From positions 82,695 through 146,694 of the forward strand of contig JAWWOO010000074.1 of assembly GCA_033851545.1 (NCBI GenBank): 64,000 bases of DNA, written 5' to 3'. Below the pieces are notes generated by a model. That model was given only the letters and a program-made list of their open reading frames with translations, searched no databases and had not been told where the DNA came from. A program made the position numbers and the translations under genes. Of the stretch, positions 1 through 9,391 are shown piece by piece; within the stretch, counting starts at the first letter, position 1; every line of letters begins with the position of its first letter. This DNA comes from JAWWOL01 sp033851545. Its GTDB lineage: Bacteria; Actinomycetota; Actinomycetes; JAWWOL01.

Positions 1-1
1 C

Positions 2-1459
2 CCCGTACTCGTCCTGGCCTCGCACATCCCGGCCGCCCAGATCGGGACGGGGTTCTTTCAGGAGACCCACCCCGAGCGGCTGTTCGACCAGGCCAGCCAT
101 TGGTGCGAGCTGGTGTCCCAGCCGGCGCAGATGCCGCGGCTCGCCCGCATCGCGATCCAGCACGCGGTGGGCCTCGGCGGCGCCGCGGTCCTGGTCCTCC
201 CCGGCGACGTCCTCGGTGCGGAGGCCGCACGGGAGACCGGTACGTCCGCTCCTGCTGCCAAGCGCTCGCCGTCCACACCGCCCGCGGCCGTGCTGGACGA
301 GCTGGCCGCACGGCTCAACGCCGCCGGCAAGGTCGCCATCTTCGGCGGGATCGGCTGCGCGGGTGCGCGCGAGGAGGTGCTGAGGCTGGCCGATGTCCTC
401 AAGGCGCCGGTCGGGCACTCGATCCGGGGCAAGGAGACGTTGCAGTGGGACAACCCGTACGACGTCGGCATGTCGGGGCTGCTCGGCTACGGCGGCTGCT
501 ACCAGGCGTGCAACGAGGCGGATGTCCTGCTGTTGCTGGGGACCGACTTTCCCTACGTCGACTTCCTGCCGCAGAAGAACACCATCCAGGTCGACATCGA
601 CCCGGCGCGCCTCGGCCGCCGGACACCGCTCGAGCTGGGCGTGTGCGGCGACGTCAAGGCGACGATCGACGCGTTGCTGCCGAGGCTGGAACCCAAGCAG
701 GACAGGGCTTTCCTGGACAAGATGCTCGGGGAGACGGTGAAGAGTCTCGAGCACGTGGTGAGCGCCTACACCCACGGAGTCGAGCACCTGACGCCGATCC
801 ACCCGGAGTACGTCGCCCGGGTGCTCGACGAGGAGGCGGCCGACGATGCCGTCTTCACGGCAGACACCGGCATGTGCTGCACCTGGATCGCCCGCTACAT
901 CACGCCCAACGGGCGGCGGAGGCTGCTCGGCTCGTGGGTGCACGGCACGATGGCCAACGCTCTGCCACAGGCGATCGGCGCACAGATCACCTATCCCACA
1001 AGGCAAGTGGTGTCGATGTCCGGCGATGGTGGGCTGGCGATGCTGCTCGGTGAGCTGCTCACGGCCAGGCAGCACAACCTGCCGGTCAAGGTCGTGGTGT
1101 TCAACAACTCCAGCCTCGGCATGGTCCGGCTCGAGATGCTCGTCGCGGGCGACCCGCCTTTCGAGACCGACCACGAGCCCGTCGACTTCGCCTCGATCGC
1201 CCACGGGGCCGGGCTTTTCGCCGTACGGGTCGAGAAGCCCGGTGACGTGCGTGGTGCGCTGCGCGAGGTCCTCGACCACGACGGGCCTGCCCTGCTCGAC
1301 GTGGTCACCGACCCCAACGCGCTCGAGCTGCCACCGCACATCACCGCGGAGGAGGCCAAGGGTTTCGCGCTGTCGATGGGTCGGACGGTGCTGAGCGGCG
1401 GAGTCGGCAGCATGCTCGAGCTGGCCAGGACCAACCTGCGCAACATCCCGCGGGCGTAA
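2..1459 (+). CDS. poxB: Pyruvate oxidase/dehydrogenase (quinone), ThDP-dependent, 5'-truncated by window edge
   Basis: ThDP enzyme that oxidatively decarboxylates pyruvate, probably to acetate and CO2 with electrons to quinone. The reading frame is open from base 2, so the start lies upstream; about 485 residues are visible against roughly 570-580 in the family, so some 90 N-terminal residues are missing. Seen: the early segment with a CELV motif typical of PoxB, a central FAD/DHS-like domain, and a C-terminal ThDP-binding motif starting GDGG and closing with FNNSSLG. Neighbour: it converges on kbl across a short palindrome. It could be another acetolactate-synthase-like family member, but segment similarity to E. 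coli PoxB is good. Confidence 0.85.
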   Translation, partial: PVLVLASHIPAAQIGTGFFQETHPERLFDQASHWCELVSQPAQMPRLARIAIQHAVGLGGAAVLVLPGDVLGAEAARETGTSAPAAKRSPSTPPAAVLDELAARLNAAGKVAIFGGIGCAGAREEVLRLADVLKAPVGHSIRGKETLQWDNPYDVGMSGLLGYGGCYQACNEADVLLLLGTDFPYVDFLPQKNTIQVDIDPARLGRRTPLELGVCGDVKATIDALLPRLEPKQDRAFLDKMLGETVKSLEHVVSAYTHGVEHLTPIHPEYVARVLDEEAADDAVFTADTGMCCTWIARYITPNGRRRLLGSWVHGTMANALPQAIGAQITYPTRQVVSMSGDGGLAMLLGELLTARQHNLPVKVVVFNNSSLGMVRLEMLVAGDPPFETDHEPVDFASIAHGAGLFAVRVEKPGDVRGALREVLDHDGPALLDVVTDPNALELPPHITAEEAKGFALSMGRTVLSGGVGSMLELARTNLRNIPRA

Positions 1460-1460
1460 A

Positions 1461-1474
1461 GTGCGCTAGCGCAC
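1461..1474. terminator. Bidirectional hairpin between convergent poxB and kbl
   Basis: GTGCGCTAGCGCAC is a perfect 14-bp palindrome directly after the poxB stop and 18 bp before the kbl stop. It lacks a T-tract, so termination is inferred from position and symmetry only. Confidence 0.45.
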
Positions 1475-1492
1475 CCGGTGTCCGATGCTCCG

Positions 1493-2692
1493 TCACGGGC
1501 GTTCCCCGCTGATCATCAGCTCGTCCCGGACGGCGGCGAAGGCGTCTGCCGCCTTCGCCAGGTCGGCCGGCGAGTGCGCGGCGGAGACCTGGGTGCGGAT
1601 GCGCGCCCTGCCCATCGGAACGACCGGGTAGGAGAACGCCACCACGTACAAACCCTTGGCCAGCAGCGCTTCTGCCATCCGCCCGGCCACGACGGCATCA
1701 CCGAACATGACCGGAACGATCGGGTGGTCGCCCGGCAGGACGTCGAACCCGAGCTCACCGAGGCGACCGCGGAACCAGGCGGTGTTCTCGCGCAGCCGTG
1801 TCCTCAGCTCGTCGGAGGTCTCGAGCAGGTCGAGCACGGTCAGGCTGGCGGCGACGATCGGCGGGGCGACGGAGTTGGAGAACAGGTAGGGCCGCGAGCG
1901 CTGCCGGAGCAGCTCGACGATCTCGGCCCGCCCGGACACGTAGCCGCCGCTTGCCCCGCCCAGCGCCTTGCCGAGTGTCCCGGTGACGATGTCGACGCGG
2001 TCGACGACCCCGTGCAGCTCCGGCGTACCGCGACCGGTCGGCCCGACGAACCCGACCGCGTGCGAGTCGTCGACCATGACCAGCGCGTCGTGGCGTTCGG
2101 CGAGGTCGCAGATCTCATCCAGCGGGGCGACGTAGCCGTCCATCGAGAAGACGCCGTCGGTCGCGATCAGCCGGTAGCGCGTGCCGGCCGCGGCCTTGAG
2201 CTGCGCCTCGAGGTCGGCCATGTCGCGGTTGCGGTAGCGGTAGCGGGCTGCCTTGCACAGCCGGATCCCGTCGATGATGCTCGCGTGGTTGAGCTCGTCG
2301 GAGATCACCGCGTCCTCAGCACCCAGCAGGGTCTCGAACAGCCCGCCGTTCGCGTCGAAGCAGGAGCCGTAGAGGATCGTGTCGGCGGTGCCCAGGAACT
2401 CCGACAGCCGGGCCTCGAGCAGCTTGTGCGGCTCCTGCGTGCCGCAGATGAAGCGCACCGACGCCATGCCGTAGCCCCAGCGGTCGAGCGCGTCGCGGGC
2501 GGCCGCGACGACCTCGGGATGGTCGGCCAGGCCGAGATAGTTGTTGGCACACAGGTTGAGTACGGGCTCGCCGTCCCCGACGAGGATCTCAGCCCGCTGG
2601 GGCGAACGGATGACCCGCTCGTTCTTGTAGAGCCCGGCGGCACGGATCTCGTCGAGCCGTCCGGCCAGGTCGTCGCGCATCGTGGCGAACAT
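1493..2692 (-). CDS. kbl: Glycine C-acetyltransferase (2-amino-3-ketobutyrate CoA ligase)
   Basis: PLP enzyme of the threonine catabolic route: cleaves 2-amino-3-ketobutyrate with CoA to glycine and acetyl-CoA. It is 399 residues, the normal length for the alpha-oxoamine synthase family. Seen: the CANNYLGL substrate/PLP motif near residue 48, DDSHAVGFVG near 208, and the Schiff-base lysine K242 in TLGKALGG. It lies 3 bp downstream of tdh on the same strand, and the two-step pathway context makes the assignment firm. Confidence 0.95.
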   Translation of the reverse strand: MFATMRDDLAGRLDEIRAAGLYKNERVIRSPQRAEILVGDGEPVLNLCANNYLGLADHPEVVAAARDALDRWGYGMASVRFICGTQEPHKLLEARLSEFLGTADTILYGSCFDANGGLFETLLGAEDAVISDELNHASIIDGIRLCKAARYRYRNRDMADLEAQLKAAAGTRYRLIATDGVFSMDGYVAPLDEICDLAERHDALVMVDDSHAVGFVGPTGRGTPELHGVVDRVDIVTGTLGKALGGASGGYVSGRAEIVELLRQRSRPYLFSNSVAPPIVAASLTVLDLLETSDELRTRLRENTAWFRGRLGELGFDVLPGDHPIVPVMFGDAVVAGRMAEALLAKGLYVVAFSYPVVPMGRARIRTQVSAAHSPADLAKAADAFAAVRDELMISGERP

Positions 2693-2695
2693 CAG

Positions 2696-3727
2696 TCAGC
2701 TCCTCGTCCAGTCCAGGACCACTTTGCCCGAGTGCCCGGTCGCCGCGGCGTCGAACGCTGCCTCGTACGCGGTGTAGGGCAACACGTCGGTGATGACGTG
2801 CGAGATGTCCAGGCCGGCCTGCAGGAGCACCGACATCTCGTACCACGTCTCGAACATCTCGCGCCCGTAGACGCCCTTGAGGGTCAGCATGTTCAGCACG
2901 ACGCGCGGGAGGTCGACCGCGACCTCACCGGTGGGCAGCCCGAGCAGCGCGATCCGGCCGCCATGGGCCATGTTCGCCACCATGTCGTGCAGAGCCTGCG
3001 GGTTGCCCGACATCTCCAGGCCGACGTCGAAGCCCTCCTTCATCCCGAGCTGCTCCTGCACCTGCGCCAACGACGTCGTACGGGGGTTGACGGCGAGGGT
3101 GACCCCGGACGCGCGGGCGAGGTCGAGGCGGTAGTCGCTGAGGTCGGTGATGACAATGTGGCGGGCGCCGGCATGGCGCACGACCGCGGCGGCCATGATG
3201 CCGATCGGGCCGGCGCCGGTGATCAGCACGTCCTCGCCGAGCACCCGGAACTGCAGCGCGGTGTGCACCGCGTTGCCGAACGGGTCGAAGATCGCGGCGA
3301 CGTCCAGCGGCACCTCGTGGGTGTGCCGCCAGGCGTTCACGGCGGGGATCGCGAGGTACTCCGCGAACGCCCCGTCGCGCTGCACGCCGATGCCCACCGT
3401 GTTGGCGCAGAGGTGCCGCCGTCCGGCCATGCAGTTGCGGCACCGGCCGCACACGATGTGCCCCTCGCCGCTGACCAGGTCGCCGACCTGGACGTTGGTC
3501 ACGGCCGCGCCGACGTCGACCACCTCGCCGACGAACTCGTGGCCCAGCACGACCGGCGTCGTGACGGCGGACTGCGCCCAGGCATCCCAGGCCCGGATGT
3601 GCAGGTCCGTGCCGCAGATGCCGGTCCGCAGCACCCGTACCAGCACATCGCCGGGGCCGATGACCGGCTCGGGTACGTCCTCGAGCCACAGGCCCGGTTC
3701 GCTCAGCCGCTTCACGAGAGCCTTCAT
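2696..3727 (-). CDS. tdh: L-threonine 3-dehydrogenase
   Basis: Zinc-dependent medium-chain dehydrogenase that oxidises L-threonine to 2-amino-3-ketobutyrate with NAD+, feeding Kbl. With the ATG at 3727 the protein has 343 residues, close to E. coli Tdh. Seen: catalytic zinc ligands C38 (GICGTD) and H63-E64 (LGHE), the structural zinc cluster CGRCRNC, and a Rossmann segment (GAGPIG). This ATG was chosen because TAGCGT (3740-3735) ends 7 nt before it, the leaderless spacing seen across the window; GTG codons at 3736 and 3730 are alternatives. Confidence 0.95.
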   Translation of the reverse strand: MKALVKRLSEPGLWLEDVPEPVIGPGDVLVRVLRTGICGTDLHIRAWDAWAQSAVTTPVVLGHEFVGEVVDVGAAVTNVQVGDLVSGEGHIVCGRCRNCMAGRRHLCANTVGIGVQRDGAFAEYLAIPAVNAWRHTHEVPLDVAAIFDPFGNAVHTALQFRVLGEDVLITGAGPIGIMAAAVVRHAGARHIVITDLSDYRLDLARASGVTLAVNPRTTSLAQVQEQLGMKEGFDVGLEMSGNPQALHDMVANMAHGGRIALLGLPTGEVAVDLPRVVLNMLTLKGVYGREMFETWYEMSVLLQAGLDISHVITDVLPYTAYEAAFDAAATGHSGKVVLDWTRS

Positions 3728-3785
3728 CACGGGCACGCTAGGCCGACGGGGAGGAGCCGGGCAAGGCGGGGGTCCGGGACGTCAG

Positions 3786-5303
3786 TCAGGAGCCGACGAT
3801 GGAGAAACGGCTGAAGGTTGCGGACATCGTCGTGCCGGACCCGCTGTTGGACACCTCGATGCCTGCCTTGGCCGAGCCGGCGAACCAGGTGGACACGGCC
3901 GCCGGCGTCCGGGTGACGCCCACCTGGGTGAGGGCTGCACCGTCGATGCTGTAGTAGACGGTCAGCTGGTCGGCGGCGGACCGGATGACGAGATCCACGG
4001 TGCCGGCGCTGGTCAGGGCCGGCAGAGGTGTCGTCGCCACGATCCCCGCCACGCCGTTCTCGCGGTAGAACATCGTCAGGTGCGGGGGTCCGGCCCCGTT
4101 GTGCTCCGCCTCGACCTTGACGAAGTTGTCCTGGTCCGGACCGAACCAGGCGCCGATCTGCTGGTAGTTGGTCGTGAGCTGGTTGACCGGGCCGACAACC
4201 CTTGTCGTGACGGTGAAGTTGCCTCCGGAGGCGTCGAACGACTTGTACAGCGCGTTCTGCTGATTGTCGTCCGCCAGCTGGCCTGCGGTGCTGGCCAGCG
4301 ACAGACCGGCGGGTACGAAGGCGATCCTGCTTGCGGCGCACTGGTTGCCGGTCGTGTTGGCCAGCACCCCGTCGAAGCCGGTGACCTGGCAGGCGGCGCT
4401 GACCGTACCCCCTGCCGTGAAGTCGTCCGTGATCGACAGGGGAGCCGCGCGCTGGGTCCACGAGGCGCTGGTTCTGCCGACGTTTCCGGCGCGATCCACC
4501 GCGGCAACGGTCAGCAGGTGCGGTCCGAGGGTGCTCACGACGAGGGGGGCCGTGTAGGGCTGGGCGGCGGCTCCGTCCAGGGCGTAGGTCACCGCCCCGA
4601 TGCCCGACCCGCCGGGGTTGTCCTTGGCGTCCACCGAGACGACCACCGAGCCGGTGTAGACGGCCGCTCCGATGGAGGTGCCGGTCAGGGTCAGGGTCGC
4701 CGTCGGCGCCTTGGTGTCCTTCACCGCCCTGGCCACGACAAAGTCGATCTTGGTGTTGTGCCCGCCGGTCGGGCTCAGGGTCAGCCGCCCAGTCGTCACC
4801 CGGACCCGCTTGGTCACCGTGAAGAACCGGTGCGCGCGGGTCGGCTTGAAGCCGCCCACCAGGACGACCGCGGTTGCGGTGTGCGGTTGGGCGGTGACCC
4901 GGTCGACCGAGTTGATGGCACCGGCGTCACCGACAGCGACGGTGACCTCGTACAGCCCGTTGTGCAACGCCACCTGCCACTGCGCCGCCGCTGCGTGTGC
5001 CGGCTGCATCGGCATCACGCTGTCGTAGCGCCGGTCACGTCCCCGGGCCGACGGTCGCCTCACGCCCTTCCCGACCAGCGACATCGCCTTGCCGGTGGAC
5101 GCCTTCTCCCAGCCATATCCCCGCGTGGCCGTGAAGGGCAGTCCGTAGTCGGTGAGGTAGCCGCGCGGAGCGACGGTCGTGCGGGTGCCGAAGTCCACGT
5201 GCACCGCGGTGCGTACGAGGGGGGCCCTCGGCGGGGCGGCCTGTGCGGCCGAGCCACCCAGCAGGGTGACCGTCACCGCGTAGATCAGCGCCCGGCGCAT
5301 CAT
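3786..5303 (-). CDS. Secreted multidomain surface protein (Ig-like + DUF1349/LamG-like)
   Basis: A 505-residue exported protein of unknown substrate. Seen: an N-terminal signal peptide (MMRR then a hydrophobic stretch ending AAQA), an N-terminal malectin/carbohydrate-binding-like region, a central Ig/OmpL47-like repeat (YALDGAAAQPY, then AAVDRAGNVG), and a C-terminal beta-sandwich resembling DUF1349 (GAWFGPDQDNF, LTMFYREN). Such combinations are common in extracellular glycan-binding proteins, so a cell-wall or carbohydrate role is inferred. ATG 5303 was chosen because TATGCT (5316-5311) ends 7 nt before it. The frame stays open far upstream only as a shadow of the opposite strand. Confidence 0.75.
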   Translation of the reverse strand: MMRRALIYAVTVTLLGGSAAQAAPPRAPLVRTAVHVDFGTRTTVAPRGYLTDYGLPFTATRGYGWEKASTGKAMSLVGKGVRRPSARGRDRRYDSVMPMQPAHAAAAQWQVALHNGLYEVTVAVGDAGAINSVDRVTAQPHTATAVVLVGGFKPTRAHRFFTVTKRVRVTTGRLTLSPTGGHNTKIDFVVARAVKDTKAPTATLTLTGTSIGAAVYTGSVVVSVDAKDNPGGSGIGAVTYALDGAAAQPYTAPLVVSTLGPHLLTVAAVDRAGNVGRTSASWTQRAAPLSITDDFTAGGTVSAACQVTGFDGVLANTTGNQCAASRIAFVPAGLSLASTAGQLADDNQQNALYKSFDASGGNFTVTTRVVGPVNQLTTNYQQIGAWFGPDQDNFVKVEAEHNGAGPPHLTMFYRENGVAGIVATTPLPALTSAGTVDLVIRSAADQLTVYYSIDGAALTQVGVTRTPAAVSTWFAGSAKAGIEVSNSGSGTTMSATFSRFSIVGS

Positions 5304-5310
5304 GGGTCCG

Positions 5311-5333
5311 AGCATAGGGGCTCGGTCTAGGCT
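5311..5333. promoter_or_regulatory. Divergent -10 elements for two leaderless genes
   Basis: TATGCT on the minus strand (5316-5311) lies 7 nt from ATG 5303, and TAGGCT on the plus strand (5328-5333) lies 6 nt from ATG 5340. Both fit actinobacterial TAnnnT -10 boxes that place the transcription start at the start codon. Inferred from spacing; no -35 consensus was required. Confidence 0.55.
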
Positions 5334-5339
5334 GTGGGG

Positions 5340-5654
5340 ATGGCGGACAGCACGCTGGATGGCCCGGACATCGAGGTCGTCGACAACTCCGAGGGCGGCC
5401 GCTTCGAGGTGTGGTCCGGCGGGACCCTGGTCGGCCGGGCCGTCTACCGTACGGAGCCGGGCAAGGTCGTCTTCACGCACACCGAGGTCGATCCTGCGCT
5501 GCAGGGTCACGGCATCGCCCAGATGCTGGCGGCCCGGGCGCTGGACGAGGTCAGGGCCAGCGGCCGCCAGGTCGTGCCACTGTGTCCGTTCTTCTCGTCC
5601 TACATCCGCAAGCACCCGGAGTACGCGGACCTGGTCGTGACCAGCATGGCCTAG
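5340..5654 (+). CDS. GNAT-like N-acetyltransferase (COG2388/YidJ-like)
   Basis: A 104-residue minimal acetyl-CoA-binding protein. Seen: the short beta-strand pattern followed by HTEVDPALQGHGIAQML, a pyrophosphate-binding loop of Q/RxxGxA type, and C-terminal CPFFSSYIRKHPEY typical of this small stand-alone GNAT family. The substrate is unknown. ATG 5340 has TAGGCT ending 6 nt upstream, so the mRNA is probably leaderless; an in-frame GTG lies at 5334. Confidence 0.85.
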   Translation: MADSTLDGPDIEVVDNSEGGRFEVWSGGTLVGRAVYRTEPGKVVFTHTEVDPALQGHGIAQMLAARALDEVRASGRQVVPLCPFFSSYIRKHPEYADLVVTSMA

Positions 5655-5753
5655 GGCTGCCGAGGGCCGGCCGGACCGAGGTAACCGGTGGGAAGCATCG
5701 GTCGGGTAGTTTCGTTCTGCCAGCGCTATGACGGCCCCGGCAGAGGAGGCGCG

Positions 5754-7712
5754 GTGACCGACGACGCCCCGGCTTTCTCCGGCCGCAGCATCTGGGCGCA
5801 CCGGTTCGAGTCGCCGCTGCGCAACTTCATCCGTACCGAGTCCGGCAGTGCCGTGATCCTGGCCGGTGCCGCCGTGGTCGCGCTCATCTGGGCGAACGTC
5901 GGCGGATCGTCCTACGACACCTTCTGGAACACCCGGCTGGACATCTCGCTCGGTCACTGGCAGATCGCCCAGCCCGTCCGGGACTGGGTCAACAACGGCC
6001 TGATGACCTTCTTCTTCTTCGTCGTCGGCCTCGAGGCCCGGCGGGAGTTCGACCTCGGCGAGCTGCGCGAGCGGCGCCGGGTCATCCTGCCGATGCTGGC
6101 CGGCATCGGCGGCCTGATCGTGCCGGTGCTGATCTACCTCGCGATCAACGCCGGGGACTCCTCCACCCACGGCTGGGGGGTGGCGATGTCGAGCGACACC
6201 GCGTTCGCGCTCGGCCTGCTTGCCTTGGTCGGCAAGGGCCTTCCGGACCGGGTACGGGTCTTCCTGCTCACCGTCCTCGTGGTCGACGACCTGGTCTCGC
6301 TGCTGGTCATCGCCTTCTTCTACAGCAGTGACCTCAAGATGGTGCCCTTGCTGGCCGCCGCGGTGATCATGGGCGTGATCCTGGCCGCGGTGTTCCTCAA
6401 GGTCCACAAGGGGCTGTTCTACCTGGTCGGCGGCACCTCCGCGTGGGTCGCCGTGCACGCCTCCGGCATCGACCCTGTCGTCGTGGGGCTGGCCATGGGC
6501 ATGCTGACCTCGGCCTACGCGCCGGCCCGGCAGGACCTCGAGGAGGCCACTGGCCTGTTCCGGTTGTTCCGCGAGCAACCGACAGCTGAGCTGGCCAGGG
6601 CCGCGACCGCGGGTGTCGCCGCGACGTTGTCGCCCAACGATCGGCTGCAGCAACGGTTCCACCCGTGGACGAGCTTTGTCATCGTGCCGGTGTTCGCCCT
6701 CGGCAACGCCGGCATCGCGATCAACGGCGCGTTCCTGTCCCGGGCCTACACCTCCCCGATCACCCTCGGCGTGCTGATCGGCTACGTGGTCGGCAAGCCC
6801 GTCGGCATCGTCACCTGCTCCTGGCTGGTCACCAAGGTCAGCCGGGGCAGGCTGCGCCCGCCCGTGGGCTGGGCAGCGGTCGCCGGCGGCGGCGCCGTCG
6901 CCGGCATCGGGTTCACCGTCTCGATCCTGATCGCGACCCTGGCCTTCACCGGCGACCAGCTCCAGGAGGCCAAGCTCGGCATCCTGAGCGCAGCCCTGGT
7001 CGCCTCGATCGCGGCTTTCGTGGTGTTCCGGCTGACGGCGAGGCTGCCGGCCCGCACCCGCAGCCGCGTGCTTTACGGCACGGCCGACTCCATCGTCGAC
7101 CTCGCCGTGCCGGTCGATCCCGACCGCGACCACATCCGCGGGCCGGCGGAGTCGCTGGTGACCGTGGTCGAGTACGGCGACTTCGAGTGCCCCTACTGCG
7201 GCCAGGCCGAGCCGGTCGTCCGCGAGCTGCTGCGCGAGTACGGCGAAGTGCGCTATGTCTGGCGCCACCTGCCACTGATGGACGTCCACCCCAGGGCGGA
7301 GCTCGCTGCCGAGGCAACCGAGGTGGCCGACGTGCACGGGAAGTTCTGGGAGATGCACGACCTGCTGCTGGTCAACCAGGACCACCTGCGGCCCGATGAG
7401 CTGGTCCGGCACGCCGAGTCGCTGGGCCTCGACCCGGTGAAGTTCCAGGCTGCGCTCAAGAAGCGCATGACCAAGCGCCGGGTCGACGAGGACCTCGACT
7501 CCGCAGCTCTCAGCGGCGTGAGCGGCACCCCGACCTTCTTCATCAACGGGCAACGGCACTACGGCGCGTACGACATCGACGCCCTCACCGCAGCCGTACG
7601 CCAGGCCAAGGCGCGGGCGATCCTCGCCCAGGCCGACGACGAGTCCTACCCGCGCACGCCCTGGCGGCCCTGGCGGACGCCGGCGGCCAGCAACACAGGA
7701 GGGAAGTCATGA
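5754..7712 (+). CDS. nhaA: NhaA Na+/H+ antiporter fused to a DsbA-like thioredoxin domain
   Basis: A 652-residue fusion. Residues about 20-445 are an NhaA antiporter with roughly 11-12 hydrophobic segments, the VVDDLVSLL motif holding the two adjacent aspartates used for Na+/H+ exchange, and MSSDTAFALG. Residues about 465-635 are a DsbA/thioredoxin-fold domain with a CPYC active site at C479-C482 and a cis-Pro region (GVSGTPTFFING). GTG 5754 was chosen because GAGGAGG sits just upstream and it removes an unlikely N-terminal extension. The stop overlaps the next ATG (ATGA), so the three downstream-coupled genes form an operon. Known fusion type in Actinomycetota; the physiological role is inferred as redox-linked pH/Na+ homeostasis. 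Confidence 0.9.
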   Translation: MTDDAPAFSGRSIWAHRFESPLRNFIRTESGSAVILAGAAVVALIWANVGGSSYDTFWNTRLDISLGHWQIAQPVRDWVNNGLMTFFFFVVGLEARREFDLGELRERRRVILPMLAGIGGLIVPVLIYLAINAGDSSTHGWGVAMSSDTAFALGLLALVGKGLPDRVRVFLLTVLVVDDLVSLLVIAFFYSSDLKMVPLLAAAVIMGVILAAVFLKVHKGLFYLVGGTSAWVAVHASGIDPVVVGLAMGMLTSAYAPARQDLEEATGLFRLFREQPTAELARAATAGVAATLSPNDRLQQRFHPWTSFVIVPVFALGNAGIAINGAFLSRAYTSPITLGVLIGYVVGKPVGIVTCSWLVTKVSRGRLRPPVGWAAVAGGGAVAGIGFTVSILIATLAFTGDQLQEAKLGILSAALVASIAAFVVFRLTARLPARTRSRVLYGTADSIVDLAVPVDPDRDHIRGPAESLVTVVEYGDFECPYCGQAEPVVRELLREYGEVRYVWRHLPLMDVHPRAELAAEATEVADVHGKFWEMHDLLLVNQDHLRPDELVRHAESLGLDPVKFQAALKKRMTKRRVDEDLDSAALSGVSGTPTFFINGQRHYGAYDIDALTAAVRQAKARAILAQADDESYPRTPWRPWRTPAASNTGGKS

Positions 7713-9391
7713 CGGACGCCCCGCCCCGTCCCGTGATCGTCTCCGTCGACGACGACCCGGCCGTCGGTCGGGCACTCGCCCGGGACCTGCGCCGGCAGTA
7801 CGGCGCGCACTACCGCATCGTCCGCGCCGAGTCCGGTCCGGACGCACTCGACACCCTGCGAGAGCTGACCGTACGGGGAGAGCAGGTGGCCTTGCTGTTG
7901 GCGGACCACCGGATGCCGGGCAGGACGGGGGTCGAGTTCCTCGAGCAGGCGATGGACATCGCCCCGCGGGCCCGGCGGGTGCTGCTCACCGCCTACGCCG
8001 ACACCGACGCCGCGATCAGGGCGATCAACGACATCGACCTCGACCGCTACCTGCTCAAGCCGTGGGACCCGCCGGAGGACCGGCTCTACCCGCCGCTGGA
8101 CGAGCTGCTCGAGGAGTGGTCTCGTGCGGCAGTCCCCGCCTTCAGCGGGGTCACCCTGGTCGGGCACCAATGGTCGACAGAAACCGAGCAGGCCAAGGAG
8201 TTCCTGGCCCGCAACCAGGTCCCGTACCGCCACCTCGATCTGCGGGGCGAGCCGGCGCACCGGCTGCTGCGGGCCGCCGGACTCGAGGAGGACACCTCGG
8301 CGCTGCCGGTGGCGTTCATGCCGGACGGTGCGGTGCTGCGCTGCGCGACCCCGCACGACCTGGCCCGTGCCGTCGGTCTGGCGACCACTGCCGGCAGCCC
8401 GTTCTATGACGTCGTGGTCGTGGGGGGCGGACCGGCCGGCCTGGGCTCGGCGGTCTACGCCGCGAGTGAGGGCCTGCGGACGTTGCTGGTCGAGCAGGCG
8501 GCGACCGGTGGGCAGGCGGGGCAGAGCAGCCGGATCGAGAACTACCTCGGCTTCCCGAACGGTTTGTCCGGGGCCGATCTGGCCCAGCGGGCACGCGACC
8601 AGGCCGTCCGCTTCGAGGTCGAGATCCTGACGACGGCCCAGTGCACCGAGATCGAGGCGATCGGCGACGGCAAGGTCGTCCGTTTCGGCGACGGCAACGA
8701 GGTGACCGCCCACGCCGTCGTCCTCGCCACCGGAGTCTCGTACAACCGGCTGCAGGCACCGGGACTGGCCCGGCTGTCCGGTCGCGGCGTCTACTACGGT
8801 GCCGCTGCGCACGAGGCGGCCAACGCCCGCGGCGAGGACGTCTACATCGTCGGAGCGGCCAACTCTGCCGGCCAGGCAGCGATTTTCTTCTCCCGTTACG
8901 CCAAGCGGGTCTTCATGGTCGTACGGGGCACGGACATCCGGACGTCCATGTCGGAGTACCTCGTCGCTCGGATCGAGGCCGACCCCATGATCGAGGTGCT
9001 GACCTGCACCGAGGTCGTCGGGGGGGAAGGCGAGGAGCACCTCGAGCGCTTGACGCTGCGCAACAACGCGACCGGCACCAACATCACCGTCGACGCTCAA
9101 TGGCTGTTCGTGTTCATCGGAGCGCTGCCCAAGACCGACTGGCTCGGTGACGCAGTACGCCGTGACAGCAGGGGTTTTGTGCTCACCGGCCCCGACCTGC
9201 TCGACGACGAGCAGCGGCCACCGCCCGGCTGGCCGCTGGCCCGAGGGCCCTACCTGCTCGAGTCCTCGGTGCCCGGGGTCTTCGCCGCCGGCGACGTTCG
9301 CGCGGACTCGGTCAAGCGGGTGGCCTCCGCCGTCGGCGAGGGGGCACTGGCCGTCACCCTGATCCACCGTTACCTCGCGGAGGCGACATGA
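7709..9391 (+). CDS. Response-regulator receiver / thioredoxin-like / TrxR-like FAD oxidoreductase fusion
   Basis: A 560-residue three-part protein. Residues about 8-130 form a receiver domain with the acidic triad DDD at 14-16, phospho-acceptor D66 (ADHRMPG), the T/A switch in LLTAYAD and KPW. Residues about 150-235 resemble a glutaredoxin/thioredoxin fold without a CxxC. Residues about 243-558 are a class II pyridine nucleotide-disulfide oxidoreductase with GGGPAG, ATGGQAGQS and GVFAAGD. The usual TrxR CxxC is replaced (GVYYGAAAHEA), so it probably does not reduce thioredoxin by the normal route. Starts inside the nhaA stop and overlaps the kinase start, so kinase, receiver and transporter are translationally coupled. 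Confidence 0.9.
   Translation: MTDAPPRPVIVSVDDDPAVGRALARDLRRQYGAHYRIVRAESGPDALDTLRELTVRGEQVALLLADHRMPGRTGVEFLEQAMDIAPRARRVLLTAYADTDAAIRAINDIDLDRYLLKPWDPPEDRLYPPLDELLEEWSRAAVPAFSGVTLVGHQWSTETEQAKEFLARNQVPYRHLDLRGEPAHRLLRAAGLEEDTSALPVAFMPDGAVLRCATPHDLARAVGLATTAGSPFYDVVVVGGGPAGLGSAVYAASEGLRTLLVEQAATGGQAGQSSRIENYLGFPNGLSGADLAQRARDQAVRFEVEILTTAQCTEIEAIGDGKVVRFGDGNEVTAHAVVLATGVSYNRLQAPGLARLSGRGVYYGAAAHEAANARGEDVYIVGAANSAGQAAIFFSRYAKRVFMVVRGTDIRTSMSEYLVARIEADPMIEVLTCTEVVGGEGEEHLERLTLRNNATGTNITVDAQWLFVFIGALPKTDWLGDAVRRDSRGFVLTGPDLLDDEQRPPPGWPLARGPYLLESSVPGVFAAGDVRADSVKRVASAVGEGALAVTLIHRYLAEAT

Noticed and set aside
3786..7559. A 1257-codon minus-strand open frame spanning the NhaA-DsbA gene
   Set aside because: Only the part up to 5303 encodes a real protein with a signal peptide; the rest is the antisense shadow of nhaA in high-G+C DNA.
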